The notes: a model not told the origin generated them from the letters alone. Positions 1 through 8,708 are shown, counted from the stretch's first letter. The stretch: 64,000 bases of DNA from CAZHGD01 sp964531735 (GCA_964531735.1 CAZHGD010000001.1:62001-126000); one strand, 5' to 3'. Numbers and translations: made by a program.

Positions 1-2187
1 CTGGTCCCAGTCGAAGGTCGGCTCGAGGTAGGCCGCCTCGATCGGCGCGCCGCCGGTGGCGGTGCTGCGGCCCTGATAGGCCACCGGATCCCACAGCCCG
101 ATGGTGAACATCGGCACGTAGAGGCCCAGCGCGCACGACTGCATCTGGTTGTACTCAGGATGTCCGGGCGAGCAACCGGTGTCGCTCCGCCAGAGCGGCA
201 CGCTCCGCGCGCACATCTCCAGGTCGATCCGCCGGCCGCCGCTGGCGCAGTTGTCGATCACCAGGCCCGGATGCCGGCGCAACAGTTCGTCCCACAGCGC
301 GTAGAGACCCTCGACATAGCGGATCTCGGTGATGCCTTGCCGGTCCGGCGCGTCCGCCTGCCGCCACCAGCCGAGCGGGTCGGTGTTGAAGTCGTTGCGG
401 TAGACGTCGATGCCGTACTCGCGGATCCGCTGCGACAGCAGGTCGGTCAGCCAGGCCCGGGCCGCCGGATCGTCCAGCTTGAACAGCCCGCCCTTGGCGC
501 CGCCGTGGACGAACTCGGGGTGCTCGCGCGTGATGTCGCTGTCGGGTGCCACTCGTTCGGGCTCGAACCAGACGATGAACTGCAGGCCCTTGGCGTGGCA
601 GGCGTCGGCGACGGGCTTGAGGCCACGCGGGAACTGCTTGGGCTCGGCGCGCCAACTGCCCACGCCGTTCGGGAAGCCGCCGGGGAACCAGGCCGCGTCG
701 AGCCAGACGGCATCGAAGCCGAGTTTGCTGGCGGCCTCGACATAGGCCAGTTGCCCGGCCTCGGTGGACCATTCGGGCCGGCCCACGTAGCGGTCGAAGC
801 ACTGGATGGCCAGTGGCAGCCGCACCGGCCTGCCGTTCGCCTTGGGCATAATCTGGAACAGCATCAGCCGGCGGAACTGCTGGTGCGCGCGGAGGCGGTG
901 CTGCCGCCAGTGGTGAACCAGCAGGCGCGGGGTGCGCACGCGCTCGCCCGGGTGCAGCACGAAGTGCGTCTGCTCCTGGCCCACGCGCAGCCGGGTGGGT
1001 CCGGTGCCGGCGCGATCAAAGTGCGCGGCCCACTGCCCGGTCCAGCCGACGGCGACGATCAGACCCAGTTCCGCGTACTCCAGGTTGAACCAGGGGGACG
1101 CGCTGACCGATGCCGGGCGCCCGCCGGCCGGGGCCATCCGATAGCTCTTCCCGGCTGCCAGTTCGGTGGTGAACGGCAGCCAGGAGGATTCGGCGCAGGC
1201 GTCGCCGTGCAGTTGGCGGATGCGCAACGGCGTGCGTTGGTAACCGCTACGCAGCGTCAGGTCGAGGCCCTGCAACTGCTCGATGATCGGCGTGTCCTTG
1301 GCGCCGGTGTTCTCCAGGTAGACGGTCCATTCGGCAGCGGGATACTCGCGGTAGAGCCGCGCCTCGGCGGTCACCTTGAGGCCGGTGGCCGGGTCCTGCC
1401 AACTCACCGTGCGTGCTGTCCAGCCGCCTTCCTCGCGCGGCTCACCGACCACGCGCTGCCAGCCGGGCAGCAGTTCGGCCGACGGCCGGCCGCCGTAGAC
1501 AAACGAGAACGGCGGCCCGGCCGGCAGGCTGAGCGTGTCGGCCTGGCCCTCGTCGAGCCGCTGTACGTGGCCGTCGGCCAGCACGACGCGTGCTGCGGCC
1601 CAGTCGGCCTGGTCGTGCGACGGGCCGTCGCCGGCGTCACCGACCTTGAGGAGCAGTTCCTTGGCGCCCGCCGGCAGCTCGACTCTCACCTCGACCGGGG
1701 CCATGCCGCCGCGGCAGACGTCGGAGCGGAACAGCTCGCGACCGTCGGCCTCGACGCTGAACACCACCGAGCCGCGCGCGCCGCCGGTGTCGTCGTTGTG
1801 GTCGATGCCGACCGCCGCCTCGAACCGCCGCGCGCCGGCGGGCAGCGCCACGGCGATCTCGCTCACGGCGTGCGTGCCGAGCCCGTGCTCGTAGGACTGC
1901 CCGCCGATGCGCAGCGGCGTGTCGATGCACGACCGGCCGTAGCGCAGGACGCTGTGGTCTTGGCGCCGCACGGTCAGCGGCAGCGCGCCGCCCGGTTGCC
2001 GGCCGGCGAAGGCCACACTGAACCAGGCGGCCATCTCGCCCAGTTCCTGTGGCGTGGCCATCACGGCATCACGCGGCGGCGCCAGCGGCAGATCGCGGTC
2101 GGTCATGGCGTCTACTCCGGTGGCGACCAGGAGGGCCGGCAGTGCCAACCCGACGCGACAGCGCGAGCGGAACAGGCGAGCGAGCAT
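1..2187 (-). CDS. Secreted GH36-type alpha-galactosidase with NPCBM domain (3' end outside window)
   Basis: The frame is open for 729 codons from the ATG at 2187 to the left window edge, so the C-terminus is missing. GGAGG lies 6 nt before this ATG, and the start gives a signal peptide (RLFRSRCR then VGLALPALLVATGVDA); a later in-frame ATG at 2106 would remove it. Residues about 50-190 look like an NPCBM (novel putative carbohydrate-binding module) domain, with IGGQSYEHGLGTHA and RFEAAVGIDHN. The TIM barrel carries GH36/GH27-clan signatures: VWFEPERV, YRNDFN with candidate nucleophile D599, IDNCASGGRRIDLE, and LWRSDT with candidate acid/base D669. The expected role is hydrolysis of alpha-galactosides outside the cytoplasm. 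It is the last visible gene of a minus-strand run behind the sialidase-like gene, 204 nt upstream. Confidence 0.88.
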   Translation of the reverse strand, partial: MLARLFRSRCRVGLALPALLVATGVDAMTDRDLPLAPPRDAVMATPQELGEMAAWFSVAFAGRQPGGALPLTVRRQDHSVLRYGRSCIDTPLRIGGQSYEHGLGTHAVSEIAVALPAGARRFEAAVGIDHNDDTGGARGSVVFSVEADGRELFRSDVCRGGMAPVEVRVELPAGAKELLLKVGDAGDGPSHDQADWAAARVVLADGHVQRLDEGQADTLSLPAGPPFSFVYGGRPSAELLPGWQRVVGEPREEGGWTARTVSWQDPATGLKVTAEARLYREYPAAEWTVYLENTGAKDTPIIEQLQGLDLTLRSGYQRTPLRIRQLHGDACAESSWLPFTTELAAGKSYRMAPAGGRPASVSASPWFNLEYAELGLIVAVGWTGQWAAHFDRAGTGPTRLRVGQEQTHFVLHPGERVRTPRLLVHHWRQHRLRAHQQFRRLMLFQIMPKANGRPVRLPLAIQCFDRYVGRPEWSTEAGQLAYVEAASKLGFDAVWLDAAWFPGGFPNGVGSWRAEPKQFPRGLKPVADACHAKGLQFIVWFEPERVAPDSDITREHPEFVHGGAKGGLFKLDDPAARAWLTDLLSQRIREYGIDVYRNDFNTDPLGWWRQADAPDRQGITEIRYVEGLYALWDELLRRHPGLVIDNCASGGRRIDLEMCARSVPLWRSDTGCSPGHPEYNQMQSCALGLYVPMFTIGLWDPVAYQGRSTATGGAPIEAAYLEPTFDWDQ

Positions 2188-2391
2188 GTCCGGCCTCCAG
2201 GACGCGGCCCGGGCCGGCTGCCGACCAGGGCCGTGTGGCCTTGGCCGCGGACCGGCCAGTTCCTCCGCCGCCAGCCGAACGGCCCGACGCGGGCGTGGCC
2301 AGACGATGGCCAGCCCATCGGACCACGCTCCGGGCGACGCTCCACGCAGGCAGCAGCCCGGCCCATGCCGGCGCGCGACCGGGCGCCGCCG

Positions 2392-4023
2392 TCAGGGCGC
2401 GGTCGGCTGGACGGTAAAGAACGTGCCGACCAGGCCCTTGGCCCACTGTCCGTCGCGATCCAGTCGCGTCCGGTCGTAGACGACCAGCAGGCGGCCGGGG
2501 GCCACTTCCTCGACCGTGTTGTAGCTGGTCGTGGCGCCCTCGTAGTAGCAGAGCTGACCGCCCCAGGTACGGCCGCCGTCGCGGCTGAACGCCAGCCAGT
2601 TGCCGGGGCGGCCGTAGGTGAGCGCCAAGGTGCCGTCGCTCAGGCGGCAGGCGTTCGGCCAGACGCCGCGGTCGGCGATAGGCTCCGGCCTGGTCCAGGT
2701 CGCGCCATCGTCGCGCGAGCGACACAGGTAGAGTGGTGTGATGTGCTTCGGCGGCTCGCCGCCCGTGCGCATGAAGCAGAGGATCTCGCCGCCCGGCAGC
2801 GCCAGCAGATCGGCCTCGCAGAAGCTCTCGGCGCCGATCTGCGGGTCGTAGGCGACGGTAGCCAGGTAGTCCCAGGTGCGGCCCCGGTCTACTGAGCGCA
2901 TGACCCAGGTGCGGTACTTGTACAGTTTCCACTCGGGCGGGAACGCCGGACAGAGCACCGTGTCACCGGTGAAGTAGCCGTACATGGCCATCAGCAGCGA
3001 GCCGTCGCGCCGCTGCACGACAGCGTGGTCCACGCAGGGGCCTTCGTAGTGCTGGCCATCGTCGCCGGTGCCGCCGGTGCCGTTGGGGATCCGCAGAGTC
3101 GCCTGCTCCGTTGGGAAGCTGCGGCCGCCGTCCTTGGAGCGTCGCAGTGGCACCGAGAACACGCCGTCGCTGACGCGCTTGGTGTTGAACCCAGGCGCGA
3201 TCACCTCGCCATCGGCGAACTCGAACGCGCCGGTGTGGGGTCCGGCGCCGCGGCCCCAGGTGCGGCCACCGTCGGTGGACAGGCGGTTCTGCACGGCGAG
3301 CCGGCCGTCGCGGTAACGGAACAGGCTGCCGTAGGTGGCACCGGGTACCAGATCGATGGTCTCGCCCATGGTAACGGTCAGGCCCGGTAGGGGCCGGCTG
3401 GCCGGCTTGACCGCCAGCGGTCGGCTACTCTCGAAGCGCACCCAGCGCCAGACCGCTTCACCGGTGGCGGTTGACGAACCGCTGCCGAAGCTGCACTGGT
3501 TCCGCGGTGGCTGGCCATAGGCCGGATGCGTGAACTGACCGGCGGCGTCGATGACCAGGCGGTCGTCCACCCACAAACGCAGGTCTGTGCGGACGATCTG
3601 CAGGCAGTAGACATGGTCGCCGTCGGCCGCGTTGAACGGCACGCTCCGGCGGGCATGCTCGAGTTGGAGGCGGTCCGGATAGATGGTCAGGCCCTCTTCG
3701 TGCACGCCGTCGGCCACGGCCAGACAGACGCCCCAGGGCGCACCGCAGGCCTTGACGCGCAGCTTGGCGGCGAGCCGGGCGCCGATCGTGGGATCGGCTT
3801 GCCAGGCCAGTTGATAGAGCCGCCCGCTCCCCGCGCGCGTCGATTCATCGACGATGAGCAGGCCGTCGTCCACCGCGGCCGAACGTGTGCCGTCACCGAT
3901 CCAGGCGGTCACATAGGGGTCCCACTGCCCGGCCTCGTAGAACGGCCGCCACGGCAGGTCGTTGGCGGCGGCGAGCGCACTCGCGCTCAGCACGCCGACG
4001 GTGATCACCAGTCGCCACAGCAT
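2392..4023 (-). CDS. Secreted sialidase/BNR-repeat exo-glycosidase-like protein
   Basis: A 543-residue protein with a signal peptide (MLWRLVITVGVLSASALAA). Five Asp-box motifs of the form SxDxGxTW are visible: STDGGRTW 249-256, SKDGGRSF 296-303, SVDRGRTW 377-384, SRDDGATW 436-443 and SRDGGRTW 480-487. This fits a six-bladed sialidase-type propeller at the C-terminal half. The first 200 residues resemble a laminin-G/lectin-like beta sandwich. The ATG at 4023 has GGGAG upstream and is preferred over an in-frame GTG 18 nt earlier. Asp-boxes do not define the substrate, and I did not locate the sialidase arginine triad with confidence, so true sialidase activity is not shown. It lies 48 nt after the M23/PKD gene and probably shares its transcript. 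Confidence 0.8.
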   Translation of the reverse strand: MLWRLVITVGVLSASALAAANDLPWRPFYEAGQWDPYVTAWIGDGTRSAAVDDGLLIVDESTRAGSGRLYQLAWQADPTIGARLAAKLRVKACGAPWGVCLAVADGVHEEGLTIYPDRLQLEHARRSVPFNAADGDHVYCLQIVRTDLRLWVDDRLVIDAAGQFTHPAYGQPPRNQCSFGSGSSTATGEAVWRWVRFESSRPLAVKPASRPLPGLTVTMGETIDLVPGATYGSLFRYRDGRLAVQNRLSTDGGRTWGRGAGPHTGAFEFADGEVIAPGFNTKRVSDGVFSVPLRRSKDGGRSFPTEQATLRIPNGTGGTGDDGQHYEGPCVDHAVVQRRDGSLLMAMYGYFTGDTVLCPAFPPEWKLYKYRTWVMRSVDRGRTWDYLATVAYDPQIGAESFCEADLLALPGGEILCFMRTGGEPPKHITPLYLCRSRDDGATWTRPEPIADRGVWPNACRLSDGTLALTYGRPGNWLAFSRDGGRTWGGQLCYYEGATTSYNTVEEVAPGRLLVVYDRTRLDRDGQWAKGLVGTFFTVQPTAP

Positions 4024-4071
4024 CCGTTGCTCCCTCTGCACGGGCCGGCACTGCTTTGCCCGACGTCTCTA

Positions 4072-5823
4072 TCATGGCGTCGTTACGACGACCTTCAGCT
4101 TGCTGCAGACCGGCTTCCCGTCGCTCTCGGCCCGCGCCGTCACGACGTAGACGCCGGGCTGCGCGTACTGGTGCGACAACTCGGTGTACGAGCGGCAGTC
4201 GGCCAGGTGTTCGCCATCGCCGAAGTCGACGGCAAAGGGCGGCCGGCTGCGTCCCTGGAACCAGCAGCGCAGCCGTACCGGCTGCCCGGGCCGCACTTCC
4301 TCGGTCGGCGTCGAAGTCATGAAGATATGCGGCAGACCGTGCTCGCGGTTGCCGGCCGAGTAGACCTTGACTTGGCAGAAGTCCACGTCCGCGGCGCCGG
4401 TATCGTCCTTCACCCACAACGTGGCGACATAGGCGCCGGGCCGGTTGAAGGTCACTTCGGCGCGTGCTTGACGGTACTCCTCGCCCGTGTCGAGTGTCCA
4501 GCGCCAATCGACGATGCGCCGGCCACCGAAGGCCAGCGAACGCGAGGCGTCGAGCACGACCGTTTCACCGGTCTGGACGGTCTGGTGCGGACGAGCCACC
4601 GCGAACAGACCCTTCGGCCGCTCGGCCTGGTAGGCGGTGACCACCCACGGATAGAGGTTCAGACGCGTGTTGTTGCCCCAGTCGCGACCGCTCGCGTCGC
4701 GCGGCAGACACGAGGCCAGGTGCAGGTGCGAGAAGTTGCCCGACGGGCCGGTGCGGCCCAGCGTGCCGATCCGCTGCCCCGCGGCTACGCGGGCGCCGAG
4801 GACGATGTGCGGCTCGACCGCCGACAGATGCGCGAATTCCCAGTGGAACCCCTCGCTGTCGTCGATGCCCACTGAGCACAGGTTCTCGCGGCTCGGCCAG
4901 AACAGCACCACCTTGCCGTCGATGGCGCTGAGCACTTCCTCGGCGCCTTCGTAGCCCGCCAGGTCGAAGCCGTAGTTGTGGTAGAACTTGTTGCCCGCGG
5001 GATCGCCATCGGTGAGGCCGAGATGCACTGGCTCGTTGAACGCCTGCGTGCCGTGCGAGAACAACCGGAACCGGCGCAGCGGGAACCGGAAGCGGTTGAC
5101 GTCGACGATGGGCAGGCTCGCGTCCCACAGTGAGAACTGGACCCGTTTGGGCAGCGGCGTCCAGCCCGAGGTGGTGTCGGCCTGGAGGCGCAGGCCGGCG
5201 GTCTCCGTCGGCATCACGTAGGGCGTGCAGTCCAGTCGCAGCGGCTGGCCGTCGATCTCCACGCGCACTGCGGCGCGCCGGATGTGGTTGATGACGCGGT
5301 CCCGCTCCTCCTGCACCGCCACCAGGCGCACGGTGCGGGTCTGGCCGTTGCGAAGCGTGTAGCGCGTGCTTTCGCCGGGGTCGAGGCAGACGATGCGCTG
5401 GGTGGAGTAGGGCCGGACGATACGGTTGAGCACGTCTTCGCCGGACTCGGTCGGGGCGGTCCCGATCTCTTCGAGCACATGGTCGACACCACGGCTGAAC
5501 TGGAACGGTCCGGACAGGATCCACTTGCCGTCCCGCTGTTCGGCGTGGTCGAAGATGGTGGACACACGACCGTCGCGGTGCTTGAAGACCAGGCGGCCTT
5601 GCTCGTCGACCAGCCAGTAGGTCTCGTTCGGACTGCTGATGCCGCCGATGCGCCCGCTCTTGTCCAGCGTGGCGATGCCGTTCTGGCCACTGTGCTGGCC
5701 CTCGCGCCAACTGAAGCGGAACTGCTTGCCGGCCAGCAGATCCGCGGTCAGCGCGGGCGTGTCCGCCACCAGCGCGGCGGCCAGCAGGAGCAACAGCAGC
5801 ATCACGCCGCTCAGCCTCGCCAT
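4072..5823 (-). CDS. Secreted M23-like (LytM) metallopeptidase-fold protein with two PKD-like domains
   Basis: A 583-residue exported protein with a strongly hydrophobic signal (MARLSGVMLLLLLLAAALVA). Residues about 275-375 form an M23/LytM-like domain: YHNYGFDLAG gives H282 and D287, and GNFSHLHLAS gives H366 and H368 of the HxH motif. The first motif is H-x4-D rather than the usual H-x3-D. Residues about 405-490 and 505-583 look like two PKD folds (DASRSLAFGGRRIVDWRW; VDFGDGEHL). Family knowledge suggests a cell-wall peptidase or a carbohydrate-attached adhesin, and the longer spacing leaves activity uncertain. GAGG is 6 nt before the ATG at 5823; the in-frame GTG at 5835 lacks this spacing. 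It is the first gene of the leftmost minus-strand group. Confidence 0.8.
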   Translation of the reverse strand: MARLSGVMLLLLLLAAALVADTPALTADLLAGKQFRFSWREGQHSGQNGIATLDKSGRIGGISSPNETYWLVDEQGRLVFKHRDGRVSTIFDHAEQRDGKWILSGPFQFSRGVDHVLEEIGTAPTESGEDVLNRIVRPYSTQRIVCLDPGESTRYTLRNGQTRTVRLVAVQEERDRVINHIRRAAVRVEIDGQPLRLDCTPYVMPTETAGLRLQADTTSGWTPLPKRVQFSLWDASLPIVDVNRFRFPLRRFRLFSHGTQAFNEPVHLGLTDGDPAGNKFYHNYGFDLAGYEGAEEVLSAIDGKVVLFWPSRENLCSVGIDDSEGFHWEFAHLSAVEPHIVLGARVAAGQRIGTLGRTGPSGNFSHLHLASCLPRDASGRDWGNNTRLNLYPWVVTAYQAERPKGLFAVARPHQTVQTGETVVLDASRSLAFGGRRIVDWRWTLDTGEEYRQARAEVTFNRPGAYVATLWVKDDTGAADVDFCQVKVYSAGNREHGLPHIFMTSTPTEEVRPGQPVRLRCWFQGRSRPPFAVDFGDGEHLADCRSYTELSHQYAQPGVYVVTARAESDGKPVCSKLKVVVTTP

Positions 5824-5865
5824 CGTCTGCCTCACCGGTTGCCTCGGGCTGCCCCCGCTGTCCGA

Positions 5866-5895
5866 CGTCTACCTGCTGCGGCCAGTCGTTGTCAA
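5866..5895 (-). promoter_or_regulatory. Candidate promoter for the M23/PKD gene
   Basis: On the minus strand a perfect -35 TTGACA (5890-5895) is followed after 18 nt by TAGACG (5866-5871), a weak -10. It lies about 45 nt upstream of the ATG at 5823. The assignment rests on sequence only. Confidence 0.4.
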
Positions 5896-6108
5896 GCCCG
5901 CTGCCGTCGATCCGGTCTGCGTTGCCGCGACCCTCGCTGGCCTGTCTCCCGGCCCGCTCCGGCCCGGCGTGCATGGGCGTCTGGCGTGCTCAAGCTGGTG
6001 GCGCTCCGCCTCCCGCCTGCGTGGCTCGCCCAGACCGGCGAGCGGCCGGTCCCACGGGCAGCTGGATGGCGCACACAGAGCACCGCGCACCTCTGTGGAC
6101 CGGCGCAT

Positions 6109-6138
6109 TTGACACGTCCGTAACGGTTGTGGTAGAGA
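6109..6138 (+). promoter_or_regulatory. Candidate promoter for the first prepilin gene
   Basis: TTGACA at 6109-6114, an 18 nt spacer and TAGAGA at 6133-6138. The -35 is perfect and the -10 is weak (3 of 6). It points into the gene at 6221. Confidence 0.4.
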
Positions 6139-6220
6139 CGCGGGAAACCAGCGGTCGCTGGGGTGCCGGGGCAGCGCAGGGGCTCATCCGGCCGAACGGC
6201 GGTCCGGGAAGGGCGTTGTT

Positions 6221-6895
6221 ATGAAGAAGCGCGCGTTCACGCTCATTGAGTTGTTGGTGGTCATTGCTATCATCGCCATTCTGGCGGCGATCCTGTTCCC
6301 TGTGTTCGCCAAGGCCCGCGAGAAGGCGCGGCAAAGCTCCTGTGCGAGCAACGTCAAGCAGTTGACGCTCGGCTTCGTGCAGTACGCTCAGGACTACGAC
6401 GAGCGCATGGCCAAGTACCGCCTGGGCACAGTGGACCCGTTCTGCAACATGTTCTGGCACGTGCAGATCAGCCCGTACCTGAAGAACACCCAGATCCTGA
6501 CCTGTCCCAGCGCCAATGCCGGCGCCGGCACCGTCTGCTATGGGTGCAACAACGGACACGTGTCGATCTGCAACAATGGGCCGAACACCACGCCGGTGCC
6601 GGGCAAGGCCCTGGCCGATATCACGCAGCCGTCGCAGGCGTTCTGCGTCGAGGACGCCGCCAGCGACGGGAGCTGCAACACGGAGCGCACCGGCGTGGAG
6701 TCGGCGGGCTTCATGGCCGGCTACTGCCCCATCTGCGGTGGCTGCACGCACTTCACCTATCCGACGGCCAGCTCCAGGCGCCACAACGAGGGCCTCAACG
6801 CCGGCTTCGTCGACGGGCACACCAAGTGGTACAGCGTGACAGTGTTCAACAACCGCAACGCCACCGCCGCGCAGGACCTGTGGGGCCACTTCTGA
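6221..6895 (+). CDS. Prepilin-type N-terminal cleavage/methylation protein, H-X9-DG family
   Basis: A 224-residue type II/IV pseudopilin-like protein. The leader MKKRA is followed by FTLIELLVVIAIIAILAAIL, with the conserved Glu at position 5 after the predicted cleavage site, then FPVFAKAREKARQSSC. The C-terminus has the H-X9-DG signature (HNEGLNAGFVDGH) typical of the DUF1559-like families that are expanded in Armatimonadota and Planctomycetota. Ten cysteines or so in the soluble domain suggest disulfides. It should be processed by a prepilin peptidase and held in the membrane or a surface appendage; no secretion or pilus machinery is nearby. GGGAAGGG upstream supports the ATG. The next gene is a paralogue 125 nt downstream. 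Confidence 0.9.
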   Translation: MKKRAFTLIELLVVIAIIAILAAILFPVFAKAREKARQSSCASNVKQLTLGFVQYAQDYDERMAKYRLGTVDPFCNMFWHVQISPYLKNTQILTCPSANAGAGTVCYGCNNGHVSICNNGPNTTPVPGKALADITQPSQAFCVEDAASDGSCNTERTGVESAGFMAGYCPICGGCTHFTYPTASSRRHNEGLNAGFVDGHTKWYSVTVFNNRNATAAQDLWGHF

Positions 6896-6935
6896 GGCTG
6901 GGCTTGGCCAAGCGAAGTCCGGGCCAACGACAACG

Positions 6936-6964
6936 TGGCCACGCTGGGGCGACTTGGCTATACT
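6936..6964 (+). promoter_or_regulatory. Candidate promoter for the second prepilin gene
   Basis: TGGCCA (6936-6941), a 17 nt spacer and TATACT (6959-6964) lie in the gap between the two prepilin genes. Matches to the sigma-70 consensus are 4 of 6 and 5 of 6. This suggests that the second gene can be transcribed alone. Confidence 0.4.
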
Positions 6965-7020
6965 GGGGTATGGGTAGGCCGCCACTGCGGGCGGCCGGCC
7001 ATGTCCTGCGGAGAAGTGCC

Positions 7021-7701
7021 ATGAGATCGTGCGCGAACGGACGCGCCTTCACCCTCATCGAGCTGCTGGTGGTCATTGCCATCATCGCCATTCTGGCCGC
7101 GATCCTGTTCCCGGTGTTTGCCAAGGCGCGCGAAAAGGCGCGGCAGTCATCCTGCGGCAGCAACGTGAAGCAGTTGGCGCTGGGCTGTATGCAGTATGCC
7201 CAGGACTACGACGAGGTCATGCCGCCACGCTACTACCGGACCAACATAGCGGTGCCGGGCGGCCCGAACATCTGGGACCATCTGGTCCAGCCGTACACCA
7301 AGAACATGCAGGTGGTCTACTGCCCGAGCGAAAAGGCGATGTGCTACGGGTACAACGTCGACTACCTCGAATGGAAGCCCATGGCGCAGATCGTGTCGCC
7401 GGCGGAGACGGTGACGCTGTGCGACGTGAAGCTCTCGTACGGCAACGACGGCACGGCCTACTACCCGCGCCTGGTCCGCAAGCCGTCGACCGTCGGCGCC
7501 GGCGCTGCACCGGTGGTGCCGACGAACGACGAAGACGCTCAGCCGGTGACCGGCGACCCGAATCTGGAATGGGCGCGCGCCCGCGGCATTCACAACCGCG
7601 GCGCCAACGTCGGCTGGGTCGACGGCCACATGAAGTGGCAGACCACCACCAACTTCTACTACGGGCAGAGCCCGGCGGACAAGTACTTCGACCTGAACTG
7701 A
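7021..7701 (+). CDS. Second prepilin-type H-X9-DG protein
   Basis: A 226-residue paralogue of the preceding gene. The leader MRSCANGRA is followed by an FTLIELLVVIAIIAIL segment nearly identical to that of the neighbour, while the globular domains differ. The H-X9-DG motif is HNRGANVGWVDGH near the C-terminus. GGAG lies 7 nt before the ATG at 7021; the longer open frame upstream has no ribosome site and codes for nothing recognisable. The near-identical N-terminus points to recent duplication or gene conversion. The last 45 nt of the coding sequence plus 5 nt downstream are exactly duplicated at 8213-8262. Confidence 0.9.
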   Translation: MRSCANGRAFTLIELLVVIAIIAILAAILFPVFAKAREKARQSSCGSNVKQLALGCMQYAQDYDEVMPPRYYRTNIAVPGGPNIWDHLVQPYTKNMQVVYCPSEKAMCYGYNVDYLEWKPMAQIVSPAETVTLCDVKLSYGNDGTAYYPRLVRKPSTVGAGAAPVVPTNDEDAQPVTGDPNLEWARARGIHNRGANVGWVDGHMKWQTTTNFYYGQSPADKYFDLN

Positions 7702-8212
7702 CCGCACGAAACCAGGGGACGCGACACCGGTCTGCGGTGCGGCCTGGAAAACCAGGGGACGCGATACTGGTTTTCGCGCGGCCTGTCGCGGCGGCCGGGC
7801 GCTCAAGCCAGAAGCCAGTATCGCGTCCCGAATGCCACTTCCGGTCGGCTCGCCGCCTCCGGGTAGCACAGGCTGGAAGCCTGTGCGATGGCCGGCGCCC
7901 ACGCAAGCTCGACACGCAGGCACAGGCTGGAAGCCTGTGCTACCCTCGGCCAAGTGGGTGACAGGTGCTGCTGGAGGCGCCGTTCGTACCGCGTCCCCAG
8001 GTTGCCGCGCCCGTGTTTGGTGCCGGCGTGGCTGCGAAACCAGGGGACGTGAAACCAGGGGACGCGATACTAGTTTCGTGCGAAACCAGGGGACGCGATA
8101 CTAGTTTCGGCGCGGCCTGTGGCCGTGGCCGGGCGCTGAAGCCAGGGCCGGGCAGGTGACAGGGGCGCGGGACTGGTCTATACCAGTACCGCGTCCCCAT
8201 GTTTGCGAACCC

Positions 8213-8262
8213 CTACTACGGGCAGAGCCCGGCGGACAAGTACTTCGACCTGAACTGACCGC
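8213..8262 (+). pseudogene. Duplicated 3' end of the second prepilin gene
   Basis: These 50 nt are identical to 7656-7705, which code for the last 14 residues and the stop codon of the upstream prepilin gene plus 4 nt. There is no start or body, so this is a gene fragment. The following 350 nt also match the sequence after the intact gene imperfectly, so the unit arose as a tandem segmental duplication offset by 557 nt. Confidence 0.85.
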
Positions 8263-8409
8263 GCCAAACCAGGGGACGCGATACTGCTATTTCGGTACGG
8301 CCTGTCGCTGCGGCCGGGCGCTCAGGCCAGAAGCCAGTATCGCGTCCCGAATGGCACGTCGGGTCGGCTCGCCGCCTCCGGGTAGCACAGGCTTCCAGCC
8401 TGTGCGATG

Positions 8410-8549
8410 GCCGGCGCCCACGCAAGCTCGACACGCAGGCACCGGCTGGAAGCCTGTGCTACCCTCGGCCAAGTGGGCGGCCGGCGCCCACGCAAGCTCC
8501 ACACGCAGGCACCGGCTGGAAGCCTGTGCTACCCTCGGCCAAGCGGGTG
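8410..8549. repeat. 70-nt tandem repeat, two copies
   Basis: A unit starting GCCGGCGCCCACGCAAGCTC and containing one type B palindrome occurs twice in tandem with an exact 70-nt period (8410-8479, 8480-8549). Only a few substitutions separate the copies. Confidence 0.8.
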
Positions 8550-8708
8550 GCGGTCGCTGTTGGAGGCGCCGTTCGTATCGCGTCCCCAGGTTGCCGTCCC
8601 CGTGTGTGGTGTCGCTGTGGCTGGGTGCTTCAGCGAGGGCCGGACAGCGGGCACAGGACTGGCCAGGACCAGCATTGCTTGCGCCATGTCACCGGTGGCC
8701 AAGTGGCG

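Larger units (their letters stand above)
5824..6220. other. Divergent intergenic region, 397 nt
   Basis: This region separates the leftward M23/PKD gene from the rightward prepilin genes. It holds two candidate TTGACA promoters pointing outwards (5866-5895 minus, 6109-6138 plus). I see no RNA gene, no repeat and no convincing small ORF in the rest. Confidence 0.6.
7702..8650. repeat. Non-coding block of palindromic repeats with an internal segmental duplication
   Basis: Two repeat types alternate here. Type A contains ACCAGGGGACGCGATACTGG: about six forward copies lie at 7711, 7750, 8035, 8050, 8087 and 8266, and reverse-complement forms near 7825, 7990, 8190, 8335 and 8572, so pairs can fold into long hairpins. 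Type B has arms GCACAGGCT and AGCCTGTGC around a 3-nt loop, at 7866-7886, 7920-7940 (first base of the arm mismatched), 8385-8405, 8439-8459 and 8509-8529. From memory, type B resembles the palindromes that produce spurious HRLEACAT or GFQPV peptides in several phyla. The ORFs in this block are therefore treated as false. About 950 nt has no gene. Confidence 0.85.

Noticed and set aside
160..2895. Long plus-strand open frame (911 codons) across the left edge
   Set aside because: It is the complement of two real minus-strand genes; the product has no domains, and the minus frame shows NPCBM and GH36 motifs and a ribosome site.
6544..7020. N-terminal extension of the second prepilin gene
   Set aside because: It is out of frame with the first prepilin gene, codes for no known domain and has no ribosome site; GGAG precedes the ATG at 7021.
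7702..8650. CRISPR array
   Set aside because: Repeat units differ in length and orientation and spacing is irregular; there are no unique spacers and no cas genes.
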